64,000 nt of DNA from Rhodanobacter humi (GTDB lineage: Bacteria > Pseudomonadota > Gammaproteobacteria > Xanthomonadales > Rhodanobacteraceae): contig NZ_JBGBPY010000001.1 in assembly GCF_041107455.1 (NCBI RefSeq), positions 2,728,001 through 2,792,000 of the forward strand, read 5' to 3'. A model generated the notes under the pieces. It ran no database searches. It saw nothing but the letters and a program-made list of their open reading frames with translations, and was not told the origin of the DNA. The translations under genes and the position numbers were made by a program. Shown one piece after another: positions 1-8,802 of the stretch (within the stretch, counting starts at the first letter, position 1; every line of letters starts with the position of its first letter).

Positions 1-366
1 CGGCAACGGGATGCGCAGGCGACCTTCCGGGTTGCTCCACGCACTTTTGGCAAGCGCCTTGCCATCGACGCTGATCGCGCTCACCGGCAGGTTGCGGTCC
101 AGGTCCACCAGCAGCACGTCGGTGGACGCCAGTGCGCTGAACGTGAGCGTGGCGCTGGCCTCGATGCTCTGCGTGGCGGGCTTCACCGTGATGTGCAGTT
201 CGGCGTGGTCGAAGTGCACGCGCTTCTGCTCGGCCGGCATCGGCGTGCCGGAGTCCTTGGTCAGCGCGGTGAGCGGCGACTGGCTGGGCGTGGCGGCCTG
301 GGCCAGGGTCGGGCCGGCGAGGCCGAGACCGATGGCGAGGCCGAGCGCGAGCAGGGTGGGGCGCAT
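1..366 (-). CDS. M1-family aminopeptidase, N-terminal part (truncated by window edge)
   Basis: The gene starts at ATG 366 and runs leftward off the window. About 122 residues are visible. A signal peptide of roughly 23 residues, with a Leu/Gly-rich core ending in LAQA, is followed by AELHITVKPATQSIEASATL and LVDLDRNLPVSAISVDGKAL. This is the start of the beta-sandwich domain of M1 zinc metallopeptidases of the aminopeptidase N type. The HEXXH catalytic site would lie outside the window, so activity cannot be judged. The protein is probably periplasmic or secreted. It faces the M17 aminopeptidase in the same direction, but the 131-bp gap contains a hairpin, so they are probably not one operon. 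Confidence 0.72.
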   Translation of the reverse strand, partial: MRPTLLALGLAIGLGLAGPTLAQAATPSQSPLTALTKDSGTPMPAEQKRVHFDHAELHITVKPATQSIEASATLTFSALASTDVLLVDLDRNLPVSAISVDGKALAKSAWSNPEGRLRIPLP

Positions 367-466
367 GGGCGATTTCTCTGCGGGGAATCGACTTCGCACC
401 ATGCCACTTCGGATGGTGCTGCGACATCGCCAAAAGTCATGTGCCTGCATGACGCGCGCAGGTGTA

Positions 467-489
467 CCCCTCTCCCGGAAGGAGAGGGG
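467..489. terminator. Palindrome (CCCCTCTCC/GGAGAGGGG), possible terminator of the M17 gene
   Basis: A perfect 9-bp stem (467-475 with 481-489) around a 5-nt loop lies just beyond the leftward stop codon at 498. There is no T-run. The sequence belongs to the same CCCCTCTCCC...GGGAGAGGGG family that brackets the DUF559 gene near 38.9-39.3 kb, so it may be a dispersed repeat that also works as a terminator. Confidence 0.4.
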
Positions 490-497
490 CTTGGAGA

Positions 498-1880
498 TCA
501 GCTCTTGCGGTAGCGCTTTTCGAGCATCGCGAAGACCGCGCGCAGGCCCATTGCTTCGCCGCCGCGCGGTCGGCCGGGGCGGTCGGCGTCGTTCCAGGCG
601 TAGGTGTCCAGGTGCAACCAGGGCAGGCCGTCGGGCACGAAGCGTTCCAGGTACAGCGCGGCGGTGATCGCGCCGGCGTGGCGCGAGGGGCCGGCGTTGG
701 CGAAGTCGGCGAGGTAGGAGTCCAGCATCTTGCGGTAGGGGCGCCACAGCGGCAGCCGCCACAGCGGGTCGTTCATCGCGCGGCCGGCGGCCAGCGCGGC
801 CTCGGCCAGCGCGTCGTCGTTGCCGAACAGCGCGGGCAGGTCGGGGCCCAGCGCCACGCGGGCGGCGCCGGTGAGCGTGGCGAAGTCGATCATCAATTCG
901 GGCTGCTGTTCCGCGCCGTAAGCCAAGGCGTCGCACAGCACCAGCCGGCCCTCGGCGTCGGTGTTGTCGATCTCGACCGAATGGCCGGCACGCGTGACCA
1001 CGACTTCGCCGGGGCGCAGCGCGTTGCCGCTCACCGCGTTCTCCACCGCGGGCACCAGCAGGGTGAGCCGCACCGGCAGCTTGGCCTGCATCACCAGGCC
1101 CGCCAGCGCGATCGCGTGCGCGGCGCCGCCCATGTCCTTCTTCATCCAGCGCATGCCGTCGGATGCCTTGAGGTCGAGGCCGCCGGTGTCGAAGCACACG
1201 CCCTTGCCCACGATCACCAGCTGCGGATGCTCGGCCTTGCCCCAGCTGAGTTCGACCAGCCGCGGCTCGCGATGGCTGGCGCGGCCCACCGCGTGGATGG
1301 TGGGGAAGTTCGCCTTCAGCAGTTCCTTGCCGACCCAGTCGCGCACCTTCGCCTTGTGCTGCTTGCCGAGGTGCCGGATCGCCTCGCCCAGCTGTTCGGG
1401 GCCCATGTCCTCGGTGGGCGTGTTGACCAGGTCGCGCACCAGCGTGGTGGCCTCGACCAGCGGCTGCACGGTGGCGAGCGTGGCGGCGTCCAGCGCCAGC
1501 GTGGCCGGCGCGCGCTTCGCCTTGCGGTAGCGGGTGAACTGGTAGGCGCCCAAGGCCCAGCCCAGCGCAGCCTGCTCGGGATCGAGCGCCACGCCCTCGG
1601 CGGCGAGCTGGTAGGCGCCTTCGGGCAGCGTCATCGGCAATGCGGCGAGCGCGGCCAGCGGATCGGCCGCGTCCACGCCCACCAGCACGCGGGCGGGCTT
1701 GCCGTGCGCATCGGCGAGCAGGATCGCGCTGCCGGGCCGGGCGTCGAAACCGTTCGTGTCCAGCCAGCGGCGCTGCGCGGCATCCAGCCGCTTGCGCGCG
1801 GCGGGCAGGCGGCGGGCGTCGACGGCCTCGATCGCGACGAGGTGGCGGGGGGCGGACGAACGGTCGAGCAGGGCGGACAT
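498..1880 (-). CDS. Leucyl aminopeptidase family protein (M17)
   Basis: A 460-aa cytosolic dizinc aminopeptidase that releases N-terminal residues from peptides. The M17 C-terminal domain is clear: VGKGVCFDTGGL at about residues 223-234 supplies the metal-binding and catalytic Lys/Asp region, and NTDAEGRLVLCDAL at about 306-319 is the family signature (Asp/Glu metal ligands, catalytic Arg). The N-terminal macro-like domain is more divergent. I chose ATG 1880 (MSALLDRSS) over a longer reading frame because the upstream residues are Arg-rich and unlike the family. It is probably a PepB-like M17 paralogue rather than canonical PepA, given its length and N-terminus. Confidence 0.9.
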   Translation of the reverse strand: MSALLDRSSAPRHLVAIEAVDARRLPAARKRLDAAQRRWLDTNGFDARPGSAILLADAHGKPARVLVGVDAADPLAALAALPMTLPEGAYQLAAEGVALDPEQAALGWALGAYQFTRYRKAKRAPATLALDAATLATVQPLVEATTLVRDLVNTPTEDMGPEQLGEAIRHLGKQHKAKVRDWVGKELLKANFPTIHAVGRASHREPRLVELSWGKAEHPQLVIVGKGVCFDTGGLDLKASDGMRWMKKDMGGAAHAIALAGLVMQAKLPVRLTLLVPAVENAVSGNALRPGEVVVTRAGHSVEIDNTDAEGRLVLCDALAYGAEQQPELMIDFATLTGAARVALGPDLPALFGNDDALAEAALAAGRAMNDPLWRLPLWRPYRKMLDSYLADFANAGPSRHAGAITAALYLERFVPDGLPWLHLDTYAWNDADRPGRPRGGEAMGLRAVFAMLEKRYRKS

Positions 1881-1953
1881 GGCTTTCCTTCGGCGTGCAG
1901 ACGTGTCGCGCGGGGCGCGCAAACGCCAATGATGCGCCGATGCGCCAACGGGG

Positions 1954-2652
1954 TCACGCCATGGCGTGGAGTTCCAGCCAGTCGGCGAGTTCGGCCAGGT
2001 CGTTGAAGCTGAGCTCCGGCGCTTCGCCCAGCGTGGCGGGCCAGACTTCGCCTTGGCGATTGATCCACGCCACGCGCAGGCCGGCGCGGCGCGCGCCGAT
2101 CACGTCCAGCTCGGGGTCATCGCCCGCGTGCAGCACTTCGTCCGGCGCCACGCCGAACTGCGCGACGGCGGCGAGGAAGATGCGCGGGTCGGGCTTGGCC
2201 GCACCCACGTCGCGCGAGGCCACATGGTGGGCGAAGTGGGCCTGCACGCCGGTGCGTGCGAGGTCGGCGTTGCCGTTGGTGAGGCTGGCCAGCGGCCAGC
2301 GCGCAGCGAGGCGTTCGAGTGCGGGCAGGCTGTCGGGCCAGGGCTCCACCGTGTTGCGCGCGGCGAAGTAGATCTCCCACAGCGTGTCCAGCGGCGCGTC
2401 GGCGATGCCGCAGGCGGCGAACGCCTGCTGCTGGGTGAGCCGGCGCTGGGTGGTGAAGTCGTGGGCGAGGTCGGGGCGTTCCGCCGCCACCTGCGCACGC
2501 AGCTCGCGCATGGCCGGGATCGGCCAGGCGCGAGCCACCTCGGGCCAGTGCGCGCGCAGGTAGTCGTCCACCGCGCGGTCCGCCTGCTCCAAGGCCGGCA
2601 GCACCGGCCACAAGGTGTCGTCCAGGTCGAGCGTGATGGCGCGGATCGGCAA
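1954..2652 (-). CDS. HAD superfamily hydrolase, subfamily IA (YigB-like)
   Basis: A 232-aa haloacid dehalogenase-like phosphatase. Motif I is LDLDDTLWP near residue 8 (nucleophile Asp and acid/base Asp). Motif II is SLTNGNADL around 124, motif III is the Lys in AAKPDPRIF around 151, and motif IV is HAGDDPELDVIGARRAG around 172. All catalytic residues are present. The helical cap between motifs I and II fits subfamily IA, as in the E. coli FMN/pyrimidine phosphatase YigB. The true substrate cannot be read from sequence. The stop lies only 4 bp from the upstream PstS-LysM gene, so the two are probably co-transcribed. Confidence 0.88.
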   Translation of the reverse strand: MPIRAITLDLDDTLWPVLPALEQADRAVDDYLRAHWPEVARAWPIPAMRELRAQVAAERPDLAHDFTTQRRLTQQQAFAACGIADAPLDTLWEIYFAARNTVEPWPDSLPALERLAARWPLASLTNGNADLARTGVQAHFAHHVASRDVGAAKPDPRIFLAAVAQFGVAPDEVLHAGDDPELDVIGARRAGLRVAWINRQGEVWPATLGEAPELSFNDLAELADWLELHAMA

Positions 2653-2656
2653 GGCG

Positions 2657-3892
2657 TCAGTCGCTGCTGAGCTGCAGCACCTGGCCCAGCCTGATGTTGT
2701 CGTTCTTCAGGTGGTTCCAGCTGCGCAGCTCGGCCACGTTGACGCCCTTCTTCTGCGCGATGCCGGACAAGGTGTCGCCCTTGACCACGGTGTAGGTCTT
2801 GCCGGCGCCGCTGGTGGTCGTTGCCTTGGCGGCCACGGTTTCGGCATGGCGCTGTTCCAGCGCGCTGCGGGCGGCCAGCGTGCGCTCCGAGGTCGGCGCG
2901 ATCGCGGCGGCCGCGGCGTAGCTGGCGCCCGGCGCGGCCAGCGGCGGCTTGGCCGAGGAAGCGGTCGATTCGGCATAGACCTTGTTGCGGCGCGCCTGGT
3001 CCATCGACACCAGCCCGATGCCATCCTGGTACGGCAGCACATCGTGGTCGCGCAGCACGGCCTTCGCCTTGTCGGTCTGCAGGAAGTCGAGGAAGGCCTG
3101 GGTCTGGGCCGTCTTCGGGCTGTGCGGGTTGGTCACCAGGTACAGCGGGATGTACAGCGGATAGCTGCCGTCGGCGATGTTCGCCACGGTGGGCGCCACG
3201 CCGTTGATCGGGATCGTGCGCAGCTTCGGATTGCCGACCACATTGCTCAGCGTGGACAGGCCCAGGCCGTTCGGGTTCAGCGCGATGCCTTCCTGCAGCG
3301 CCTTGGTGTTGAGATACAGGCGCGGCGCGGAAATCTGCTGGTCGCCGCGGCCGTACAGCAGGCTGCGCAGGCTGTATTCCACGCCGTCGTTCGGGCTGAT
3401 CACCGCGTACAGGTCGATCGGCGCGTCGCGGCCGCCCACCTGGCTCCAGTTGGTGATCTTGCCGAAGTAGATCTCGTGCAGCTGGCGCAGGCTGAGGCTG
3501 CGCACGGGGTTCGCCGGGTTGGTGATCATCACCAGGCCGTCCCAGGCCACCGGGGTGAAGATGAGCCGGCTGTCCTCGGGGCTGCCGTCGCTGGGGCGTG
3601 CGCTGCCGGCGATGTCGGCCGTGCCGCCGGCCACCGCATCGAGGCCCGAGGCGGTGTTGAACGGCTGCAGCTCGACGCGGCCGTGGCCTTCTTTCTCCCA
3701 CAGCTTGGCCATCTCGGTGACCACGCCGTGCGCGGTGGTCACGTCGCCGCGCCAGACCAGGGTGGGTCCCTTGCTGCTCTTGCTGCTGGTGGTCTTGTGG
3801 ACCGGGCGGTGGGTGGTCTTGGCGGCGGCGGGTGCGACGAGGCAGGCGCCGAGCAGGAGGGCGGACAACAGGCGGACAGCACGAACGGACAT
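2657..3892 (-). CDS. PstS-like phosphate-binding protein fused to a C-terminal LysM domain
   Basis: A 411-aa exported protein. A signal peptide (about residues 1-24, ending APAAA) leads into a PstS/PBP-like domain from about 45 to 310. Recognisable segments are FNTASGLDAVAGGTADIAGS (ligand pocket), LRQLHEIYFGKITNWSQVGG and PISPNDGVEYSL-like loop regions. After an Ala-rich linker, a LysM repeat (YTVVKGDTLSGIAQKKGV, about 365-410) closes the protein. PstS domains bind phosphate or related anions; LysM binds peptidoglycan. I infer a periplasmic binding protein tethered to the cell wall. No pstCAB genes are nearby, so it may sense or scavenge rather than feed a local ABC transporter. Start ATG 3892. 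Confidence 0.85.
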   Translation of the reverse strand: MSVRAVRLLSALLLGACLVAPAAAKTTHRPVHKTTSSKSSKGPTLVWRGDVTTAHGVVTEMAKLWEKEGHGRVELQPFNTASGLDAVAGGTADIAGSARPSDGSPEDSRLIFTPVAWDGLVMITNPANPVRSLSLRQLHEIYFGKITNWSQVGGRDAPIDLYAVISPNDGVEYSLRSLLYGRGDQQISAPRLYLNTKALQEGIALNPNGLGLSTLSNVVGNPKLRTIPINGVAPTVANIADGSYPLYIPLYLVTNPHSPKTAQTQAFLDFLQTDKAKAVLRDHDVLPYQDGIGLVSMDQARRNKVYAESTASSAKPPLAAPGASYAAAAAIAPTSERTLAARSALEQRHAETVAAKATTTSGAGKTYTVVKGDTLSGIAQKKGVNVAELRSWNHLKNDNIRLGQVLQLSSD

Positions 3893-4075
3893 GATGACGG
3901 AGAACCCCGACAGGAATGGGTGACGGAAAGTGGTGCAAGGTGGCGGCGCGTGATCCCGGCCGGCGCACGAGCTGGATGCTCGCAGGATATTTCATCGGCC
4001 TGAACAGAAAACATCAAGCGCGTTCATGCGCTTGTGCGACGCAGGCACGCCTGTACGGGTGCGTTCCGTCATGCA

Positions 4076-4101
4076 AGCCCCATGCGTCGGCGCATGGGGC
4101 T
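4076..4101. terminator. Strong GC hairpin in the intergenic region downstream of the Do protease
   Basis: A perfect 11-bp stem, AGCCCCATGCG/CGCATGGGGCT, with a 4-nt loop. It lies 90 bp beyond the protease stop. No T-tract follows on either strand, so it is either a weak terminator or a structural repeat. The rest of 3893-4136 holds no convincing gene. Confidence 0.35.
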
Positions 4102-4136
4102 GCGGTGGGCGAGCCCCGCTGCCGGGCGGAGCGACT

Positions 4137-4194
4137 GTAGGAGCGGCTTCAGCCGCGATTCCCCAGCCCCAGTCGCGGCTGAAGCCGCTCCTAC
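4137..4194. repeat. Inverted pair of GTAG-type REP elements
   Basis: Two inverted copies of GTAGGAGCGGCTTCAGCCGC separated by a short spacer form a large hairpin. The GTAG head next to an imperfect palindrome is the signature of REP/SMAG elements mobilised by RAYT transposases in Stenotrophomonas and relatives. The right-hand GTAG provides the TAG stop codon of the leftward protease gene (4191-4193 on the plus strand). Confidence 0.85.
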
Positions 4195-5588
4195 TGGATT
4201 AATACGTAATGCGTGCCCTCGGCATCGGCCACCACCAGCACCAACTGGCGCGGCCGCACGCCGGCCAGCTCGCGCAGCATGCGCAGGCCGGTGATGCGCT
4301 GGTTGCCCACGCCGATCACGACGTCGCCTTCGCCGAGCCCCGCGGTGGCGGCGCGGCTGTTTGGCTGCACCGCGCCCACCGCCACGCCGTACATGCCCTG
4401 GCTGCGCTGGCTCTCGCTGAGCTCGTTGAAGGTGACGCCGGCCAGGCGCGGGTCGAGGCTGGCGCCGGCGAGGCTGGCGATTTTCTCCGGGCGCAGCACC
4501 GCGCTCACCTCGCGCGTCTTGCCGTCGTGCAGCACGCCCAGTTTCACCGTGCTGCCCACCGGCAGCAGGCCCTCGGTGTTGCGCAGCTCGTTCACGTCGC
4601 GCAGCGGCTTGCCGTCGATCGCGGTGAGCACGTCGCCGGGCTGCAGGCCGGCCTGCTCGGCGGGCGAGCCCGCGTTGACGCCGGTGACCACCACGCCCTG
4701 GTCTTGCGCCAGGTTCAGCAGACGCGCGATGCGCGGGGTGATGTCCTGCGACTGCAGGCCCAGCGTGCCGCGCTGCACCTTGCCGTGCGCGATCAGCTGC
4801 TGCATCACCTCGGCGGCGAGGTTGCTGGGGATCGCGAAGCCGATGCCCACGTTGCCGCCCGAGGGCGAGAAGATCATGGTGTTGATGCCCACCAGCTGGC
4901 CGCGCAGGTTCACCAGCGCGCCGCCGGAGTTGCCGGGGTTGATCGAGGCGTCGGTCTGGATGAAGTTCTGGAAACCCCCCGTGCCTGACGACGACGGGCC
5001 CAGCCCCGAGCGGCCCAGCGCGGAAACGATGCCCGAGGTCACCGTCTCGCTCAGCCCGAACGGTTCGCCCACCGCCACCACGAAGTCGCCCACGCGCAGC
5101 TTCGAGGAGTCGGCCAGCGGCAGCGCCTGCAGGTTCGGCGCCTGGATCCGGATCACCGCCACGTCGGTGTCGGGATCGGTGCCGACCAGCTTCGCCTTGT
5201 ACGTGCGGCCGCCCTGCAGCGTCACCGTGATGTCGTCGGCGCCGCCCACCACGTGGTTGTTGGTGAGGATGTAGCCCTTCGCCGCGTCCACGATCACGCC
5301 CGAACCCAGGCTCTGCTCCACCCGCTCGCGCGGCACCGCGGGCAGGCCGAAGAACTGGCGGAAGATCGGATCGTCGAAGTAAGGATTGCGCACCTGCACC
5401 CGCGTCTTGCTGGAGATGTTCACCACCGCCGGCGTCACGTGCTCCAGCATCGGCGCCAGCGACGGCATCGCCTGACCATCCACCGCGGGCGGCATCGCGG
5501 CGCGGCTCGTGTCGGGCAGGGCGACGCCGAGCAGCAGCGCCAGAGAGGCGCTCAGCCAGGGTGAAAAACGCGGGTGACGGGATGCCAT
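4191..5588 (-). CDS. Periplasmic serine endoprotease, Do/DegP-DegQ (HtrA) family
   Basis: A 465-aa HtrA-type protease for envelope quality control. A signal peptide of about 30 residues precedes a trypsin-like domain with the complete triad: His in ILTNNHVVGG (about 112), Asp in DPDTDVAVIRI (about 142) and Ser in INPGNSGGALVN (about 221). Two PDZ domains follow (about 280-370 and 385-460), the first with RGTLGLQSQDITP and a carboxylate-binding loop. I chose ATG 5588 because AGGAGGAGTCC lies just upstream and the signal peptide starts there. The stop codon falls inside the REP pair at 4137-4194. DegP and DegQ cannot be separated from sequence alone. Confidence 0.93.
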   Translation of the reverse strand: MASRHPRFSPWLSASLALLLGVALPDTSRAAMPPAVDGQAMPSLAPMLEHVTPAVVNISSKTRVQVRNPYFDDPIFRQFFGLPAVPRERVEQSLGSGVIVDAAKGYILTNNHVVGGADDITVTLQGGRTYKAKLVGTDPDTDVAVIRIQAPNLQALPLADSSKLRVGDFVVAVGEPFGLSETVTSGIVSALGRSGLGPSSSGTGGFQNFIQTDASINPGNSGGALVNLRGQLVGINTMIFSPSGGNVGIGFAIPSNLAAEVMQQLIAHGKVQRGTLGLQSQDITPRIARLLNLAQDQGVVVTGVNAGSPAEQAGLQPGDVLTAIDGKPLRDVNELRNTEGLLPVGSTVKLGVLHDGKTREVSAVLRPEKIASLAGASLDPRLAGVTFNELSESQRSQGMYGVAVGAVQPNSRAATAGLGEGDVVIGVGNQRITGLRMLRELAGVRPRQLVLVVADAEGTHYVLIQ

Positions 5589-5733
5589 CGGACTCCTCCT
5601 GTCGGATGCAAGAACGGCGCGCCTTCGACTGCAGACGAGGCGCCGCGGTTCCCCATGATCGGCGTGGCCGCCGCGACGCTCGCGCCACTTTACATCGGGC
5701 TTCCCCGGGGGTAACTTGCCATCTATTCGCAAC

Positions 5734-5747
5734 CACAACATCTTGTG
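5734..5747. promoter_or_regulatory. Possible NrdR box upstream of the ribonucleotide reductase
   Basis: CACAACATCTTGTG is a palindromic site (CACAA...TTGTG) resembling NrdR boxes that control nrd genes in proteobacteria. It lies about 190 bp before nrdJ. NrdR boxes normally occur in pairs and I see only one good match. The surrounding 350-bp gap (5589-5938) holds no gene and no recognisable cobalamin riboswitch. Confidence 0.4.
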
Positions 5748-5938
5748 TCCGCTCTCAAGCGATCGGCCAAGCACTGGTGGGGTGGCGCCTTTCGAGGGGG
5801 CGGGTCCGGCAGTCGGTCAACATGGCGTTGCCGCGGTATCCAGCCCGCCACGCGCCGCAGCCGATGGTGCGGACCCACATCAACAACAGTAGTCATAAAA
5901 ACAAGGCCGCAAGGCCGCACTGGGAGGTCAGGAAGCCG

Positions 5939-8101
5939 ATGAGCACAGCGCGTGCGCCAGTCACGGGTTCGGAACTGCAACGCGACGCCGCCGCGGCGAT
6001 CCCGCTGCAGCCCGCCTCGCAGGACATCTGGGACAAGAAATACCGCCTGCGTACCAAGGCCGGCGAGCCGGTCGACGCCGACATCGACGGCACCTGGCAG
6101 CGCGTGGCGCGTGCACTCTCCGAAGTGGAAACCACGCCCGAGCTGCGCGAGCACTGGAACGAACGCTTCCTGTGGGCGCTGCGCCGTGGCGCGATCCCGG
6201 CCGGTCGCATCACTTCCAACGCCGGCGCGCTGGAGCACAAGCCGGCCACCTCCACGATCAACTGCACCGTGTCCGGCACCATCCGCGATTCGATGGACGA
6301 CATCCTGGAGAAGGTGCACGAAGCGGGCCTCACGCTGAAGGCCGGCTGCGGTATCGGCTACGAGTTCTCCACGCTGCGTCCGCGCGGCGCCTACGTGTCG
6401 GGCGCCGGTGCGTACACCTCGGGCCCGCTGTCCTTCATGGACATCTACGACAAGATGTGTTTCACCGTCTCGTCCGCCGGCGGCCGCCGCGGTGCGCAGA
6501 TGGGCACGTTCGATGTGTCGCATCCCGACGTGAAGGAATTCATCCGCGCCAAGCGCGAGGATGGCCGCCTGCGCCAGTTCAATCTCAGCCTGCTCGTCAC
6601 CGACGGCTTCATGCAGGCGGTGGAACACGACCACGACTGGCCGCTGGTGTTCCCGGTGCACGTCAAGGAACAGGACGAGGTCGACCTCGACGATCCGGCC
6701 AAGGTGGTGTGGCGCGAATGGCCCACCCACGAGAACTACGTCGACCGCGAAGATGGCCTGGTCGCCTGCAAGATCTACGGACACATCCGCGCGCGGCACC
6801 TGTGGGACATGATCATGGTCTCCACGTACGACTACGCGGAGCCCGGCTTCATCCTGATCGACAAGGTCAACGAGATGAACAACAACTGGTGGTGCGAGCA
6901 CATCCGCGCTACCAACCCGTGCGGTGAGCAGCCCTTGCCGCCCTACGGCTCCTGCCTGCTCGGTTCGGTCAACCTCACCACCTTCGTGCGCGATCCGTTC
7001 GGGCCGAAGGCGCGCTTCGACTGGGACGAGTACCGCGAGGTGGTGAAGATCTTCACCCGCATGCTCGACAACGTGGTGGAGATCAACGGCCTGCCGCTGC
7101 AGCAGCAGCGCGACGAGATCATGGGCAAGCGCCGCCACGGCATGGGCTTCCTGGGCCTGGGCAGCACGATCACCATGCTCAAGCACCGCTACGGCTCGGC
7201 CGAGGCGGTGGCGTTCACCGAGGATGTCTCGCGCGAGATGGCCGTGGCCGGGTGGGAAGTGGCGCTGGATCTGGCGAAGGAAAAAGGCCCCGCGCCCATC
7301 CTCGCGAAGGACTACGTCATCACCGGCGACATGCTGCGCCGCCGCCCGGAAATGGTGCGCGACGGCTGGAAGGTCGGCGACGCCATTCCCGGCCGCGTGC
7401 TGCACGCGAAGTACAGCCGCTACATGCAGCGCGTCGCCGAGGTGGCGCCGAATCTGGTGGCCGAACTCGCCGAGACCGGCGCGCGCTTCACCCACCACAG
7501 CTCGATCGCGCCGACCGGCACCATCTCGCTGTCGCTGGCCAACAACGCCAGCAACGGCATCGAGCCAAGCTTCGCCCACCACTACTCGCGCAACGTGATC
7601 CGCGAAGGCAAGAAATCGAAGGAAAAAGTCGAGGTCTACAGCTACGAGCTGCTGGCCTACCGCGCGCTGATCAACGCGAACGCGCTGCCGTTCTCCGACG
7701 ATCCGCAGACCAGGCTGCCGGACTACTTCGTGGCCGCCGACGACATCGGCCCGAAGCAGCACGTCGACATCCAGGCGGCCTCGCAGAAGTGGATCGATTC
7801 GTCGATCTCCAAGACCGCGAACGTGCCCACCGACTACCCCTACGAAGACTTCAAGGACATCTACTTCTACGCCTACAAGCAGGGCCTGAAAGGCTGCACC
7901 ACCTTCCGCTTCAACCCCGCCGCCTTCCAGGGCGTGCTGGTGAAGGAGGCCGACCTTGCGAACACCCTCTACCACTTCGAACTGGAAGACGGTAGCGTTA
8001 TCGAACTTCGAGGCAATGAAGAAGTGGAATACGACGGCGAGCTGCACACCGCGGCGAACCTGTTCGATGCCTTGAAGGAAGGGTATTACGGCAAGTTCTG
8101 A
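5939..8101 (+). CDS. nrdJ: Adenosylcobalamin-dependent ribonucleotide reductase, catalytic subunit (NrdJa)
   Basis: A 720-aa class II ribonucleotide reductase that makes deoxyribonucleotides using B12, so it works with or without oxygen. Family motifs are AGCGIGYEFSTLRPRGAYV, CFTVSSAGGRRGAQMGTFDV, the radical/active-site segment NPCGEQPLPPYGSCLLGSVN, and APTGTISLSLANNASNGIEP. The C-terminal zinc-ribbon tail with redox cysteines usual in one-piece enzymes is absent; it is encoded separately by the gene at 8960. This is the NrdJa/NrdJb split known from Pseudomonas aeruginosa. I chose ATG 5939 because GGGAGG lies upstream and the family N-terminus starts here, not at the more upstream in-frame start. 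Confidence 0.95.
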   Translation: MSTARAPVTGSELQRDAAAAIPLQPASQDIWDKKYRLRTKAGEPVDADIDGTWQRVARALSEVETTPELREHWNERFLWALRRGAIPAGRITSNAGALEHKPATSTINCTVSGTIRDSMDDILEKVHEAGLTLKAGCGIGYEFSTLRPRGAYVSGAGAYTSGPLSFMDIYDKMCFTVSSAGGRRGAQMGTFDVSHPDVKEFIRAKREDGRLRQFNLSLLVTDGFMQAVEHDHDWPLVFPVHVKEQDEVDLDDPAKVVWREWPTHENYVDREDGLVACKIYGHIRARHLWDMIMVSTYDYAEPGFILIDKVNEMNNNWWCEHIRATNPCGEQPLPPYGSCLLGSVNLTTFVRDPFGPKARFDWDEYREVVKIFTRMLDNVVEINGLPLQQQRDEIMGKRRHGMGFLGLGSTITMLKHRYGSAEAVAFTEDVSREMAVAGWEVALDLAKEKGPAPILAKDYVITGDMLRRRPEMVRDGWKVGDAIPGRVLHAKYSRYMQRVAEVAPNLVAELAETGARFTHHSSIAPTGTISLSLANNASNGIEPSFAHHYSRNVIREGKKSKEKVEVYSYELLAYRALINANALPFSDDPQTRLPDYFVAADDIGPKQHVDIQAASQKWIDSSISKTANVPTDYPYEDFKDIYFYAYKQGLKGCTTFRFNPAAFQGVLVKEADLANTLYHFELEDGSVIELRGNEEVEYDGELHTAANLFDALKEGYYGKF

Positions 8102-8146
8102 CCCGAATCCACGAAGCAACGACCACTGCCCGAGGGGAACACCTGC

Positions 8147-8725
8147 ATGTCCATCGATACCGATTTCGAAGTGAAAGACACCGTCACGCCGGACGCCCCT
8201 GCGGCGCCGGTCGTCGCCGCTCCGGTCGCCGCACCCGCGCCGGCCATGCCGGCCGCCGCGCCGAAGAAGGCAGCGAAGAAGGCCGCCAAGAAGAAGGCTG
8301 CGCCGAAGAAGGCCGCGGCCAAGAAGCCCGCCGCCAAGAAGGCGGCAGCGAAGAAGGCTCCGGCCAAGAAGAAGGCCGCCGCGAAGAAGACGGCGAAGAA
8401 GGCCGTGAAGAAGGCTGCCGCCAAGAAGACGGCGAAGAAGGCCGTCAAGAAGGCCGCGAAGAAAGTCGTGAAGAAGGCCGCCACCGCGAAGAAGGCGGTG
8501 AAGAAGGCCGCGAAGAAGGTTGCCGGCAAGGCGAAGAAAGTCGCCAAGAAAGCCGCAAAGAAGGTCAGCAGCAAGAAGACGGCGAAGAAAGCCGCTCCCA
8601 AGAAGACAGCCAAGAAGGCTGCCGTGAAGAAGGCCGCCAAGGCGGTCAAGAGGTCCACTGCCAGCAAGAAGGCGCCTGCCAAGGCGGCGAAGAAGCCCGC
8701 CAAGAAAGTCGCCCGCAAGAAGTAA
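8147..8725 (+). CDS. Histone H1-like Lys/Ala-rich DNA-binding protein
   Basis: A 192-aa protein with an acidic, Pro/Ala-rich head (about 1-40) and a long tail of AAKK, KKAAK and AKK repeats. It is very basic and probably disordered, like eukaryotic H1 C-terminal tails and bacterial H1-like proteins (HC2, AlgP/AlgR3 type). I infer non-specific DNA compaction. It lies 45 bp after nrdJa and ends at a strong terminator, so an nrdJa-H1 transcript is likely. Repetitive Lys/Ala codons make length variation by slippage probable. Its position between the two halves of the reductase is unusual. Confidence 0.85.
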   Translation: MSIDTDFEVKDTVTPDAPAAPVVAAPVAAPAPAMPAAAPKKAAKKAAKKKAAPKKAAAKKPAAKKAAAKKAPAKKKAAAKKTAKKAVKKAAAKKTAKKAVKKAAKKVVKKAATAKKAVKKAAKKVAGKAKKVAKKAAKKVSSKKTAKKAAPKKTAKKAAVKKAAKAVKRSTASKKAPAKAAKKPAKKVARKK

Positions 8726-8731
8726 GTCCCG

Positions 8732-8770
8732 AAACAGCCGGCCCGGCCACGCGCCGGGCCGGCTGTTTTT
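8732..8770 (+). terminator. Rho-independent terminator after the histone-like gene
   Basis: A 14-bp GC-rich stem (AACAGCCGGCCCGG pairing with CCGGGCCGGCTGTT) is followed by a T-run at 8766-8770, seven bases after the stop codon. It should separate nrdJb from the upstream genes. Confidence 0.9.
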
Positions 8771-8802
8771 CTCTTAATTGGTCCAACCCGCAAATACGAT
8801 GC

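Noticed and set aside
462-2006. Long rightward reading frame of 514 codons opposite the M17 aminopeptidase
   Set aside because: Arg/Gly/His/Gln-rich composition typical of the antisense of GC-rich genes; the opposite strand holds a complete enzyme with all motifs.
5750-5938. Cobalamin riboswitch before nrdJ
   Set aside because: No B12-box or matching conserved core could be found by eye in the leader.
5723-8119. 798-codon leftward frame opposite nrdJ
   Set aside because: Antisense shadow of the reductase; no domain and biased composition.
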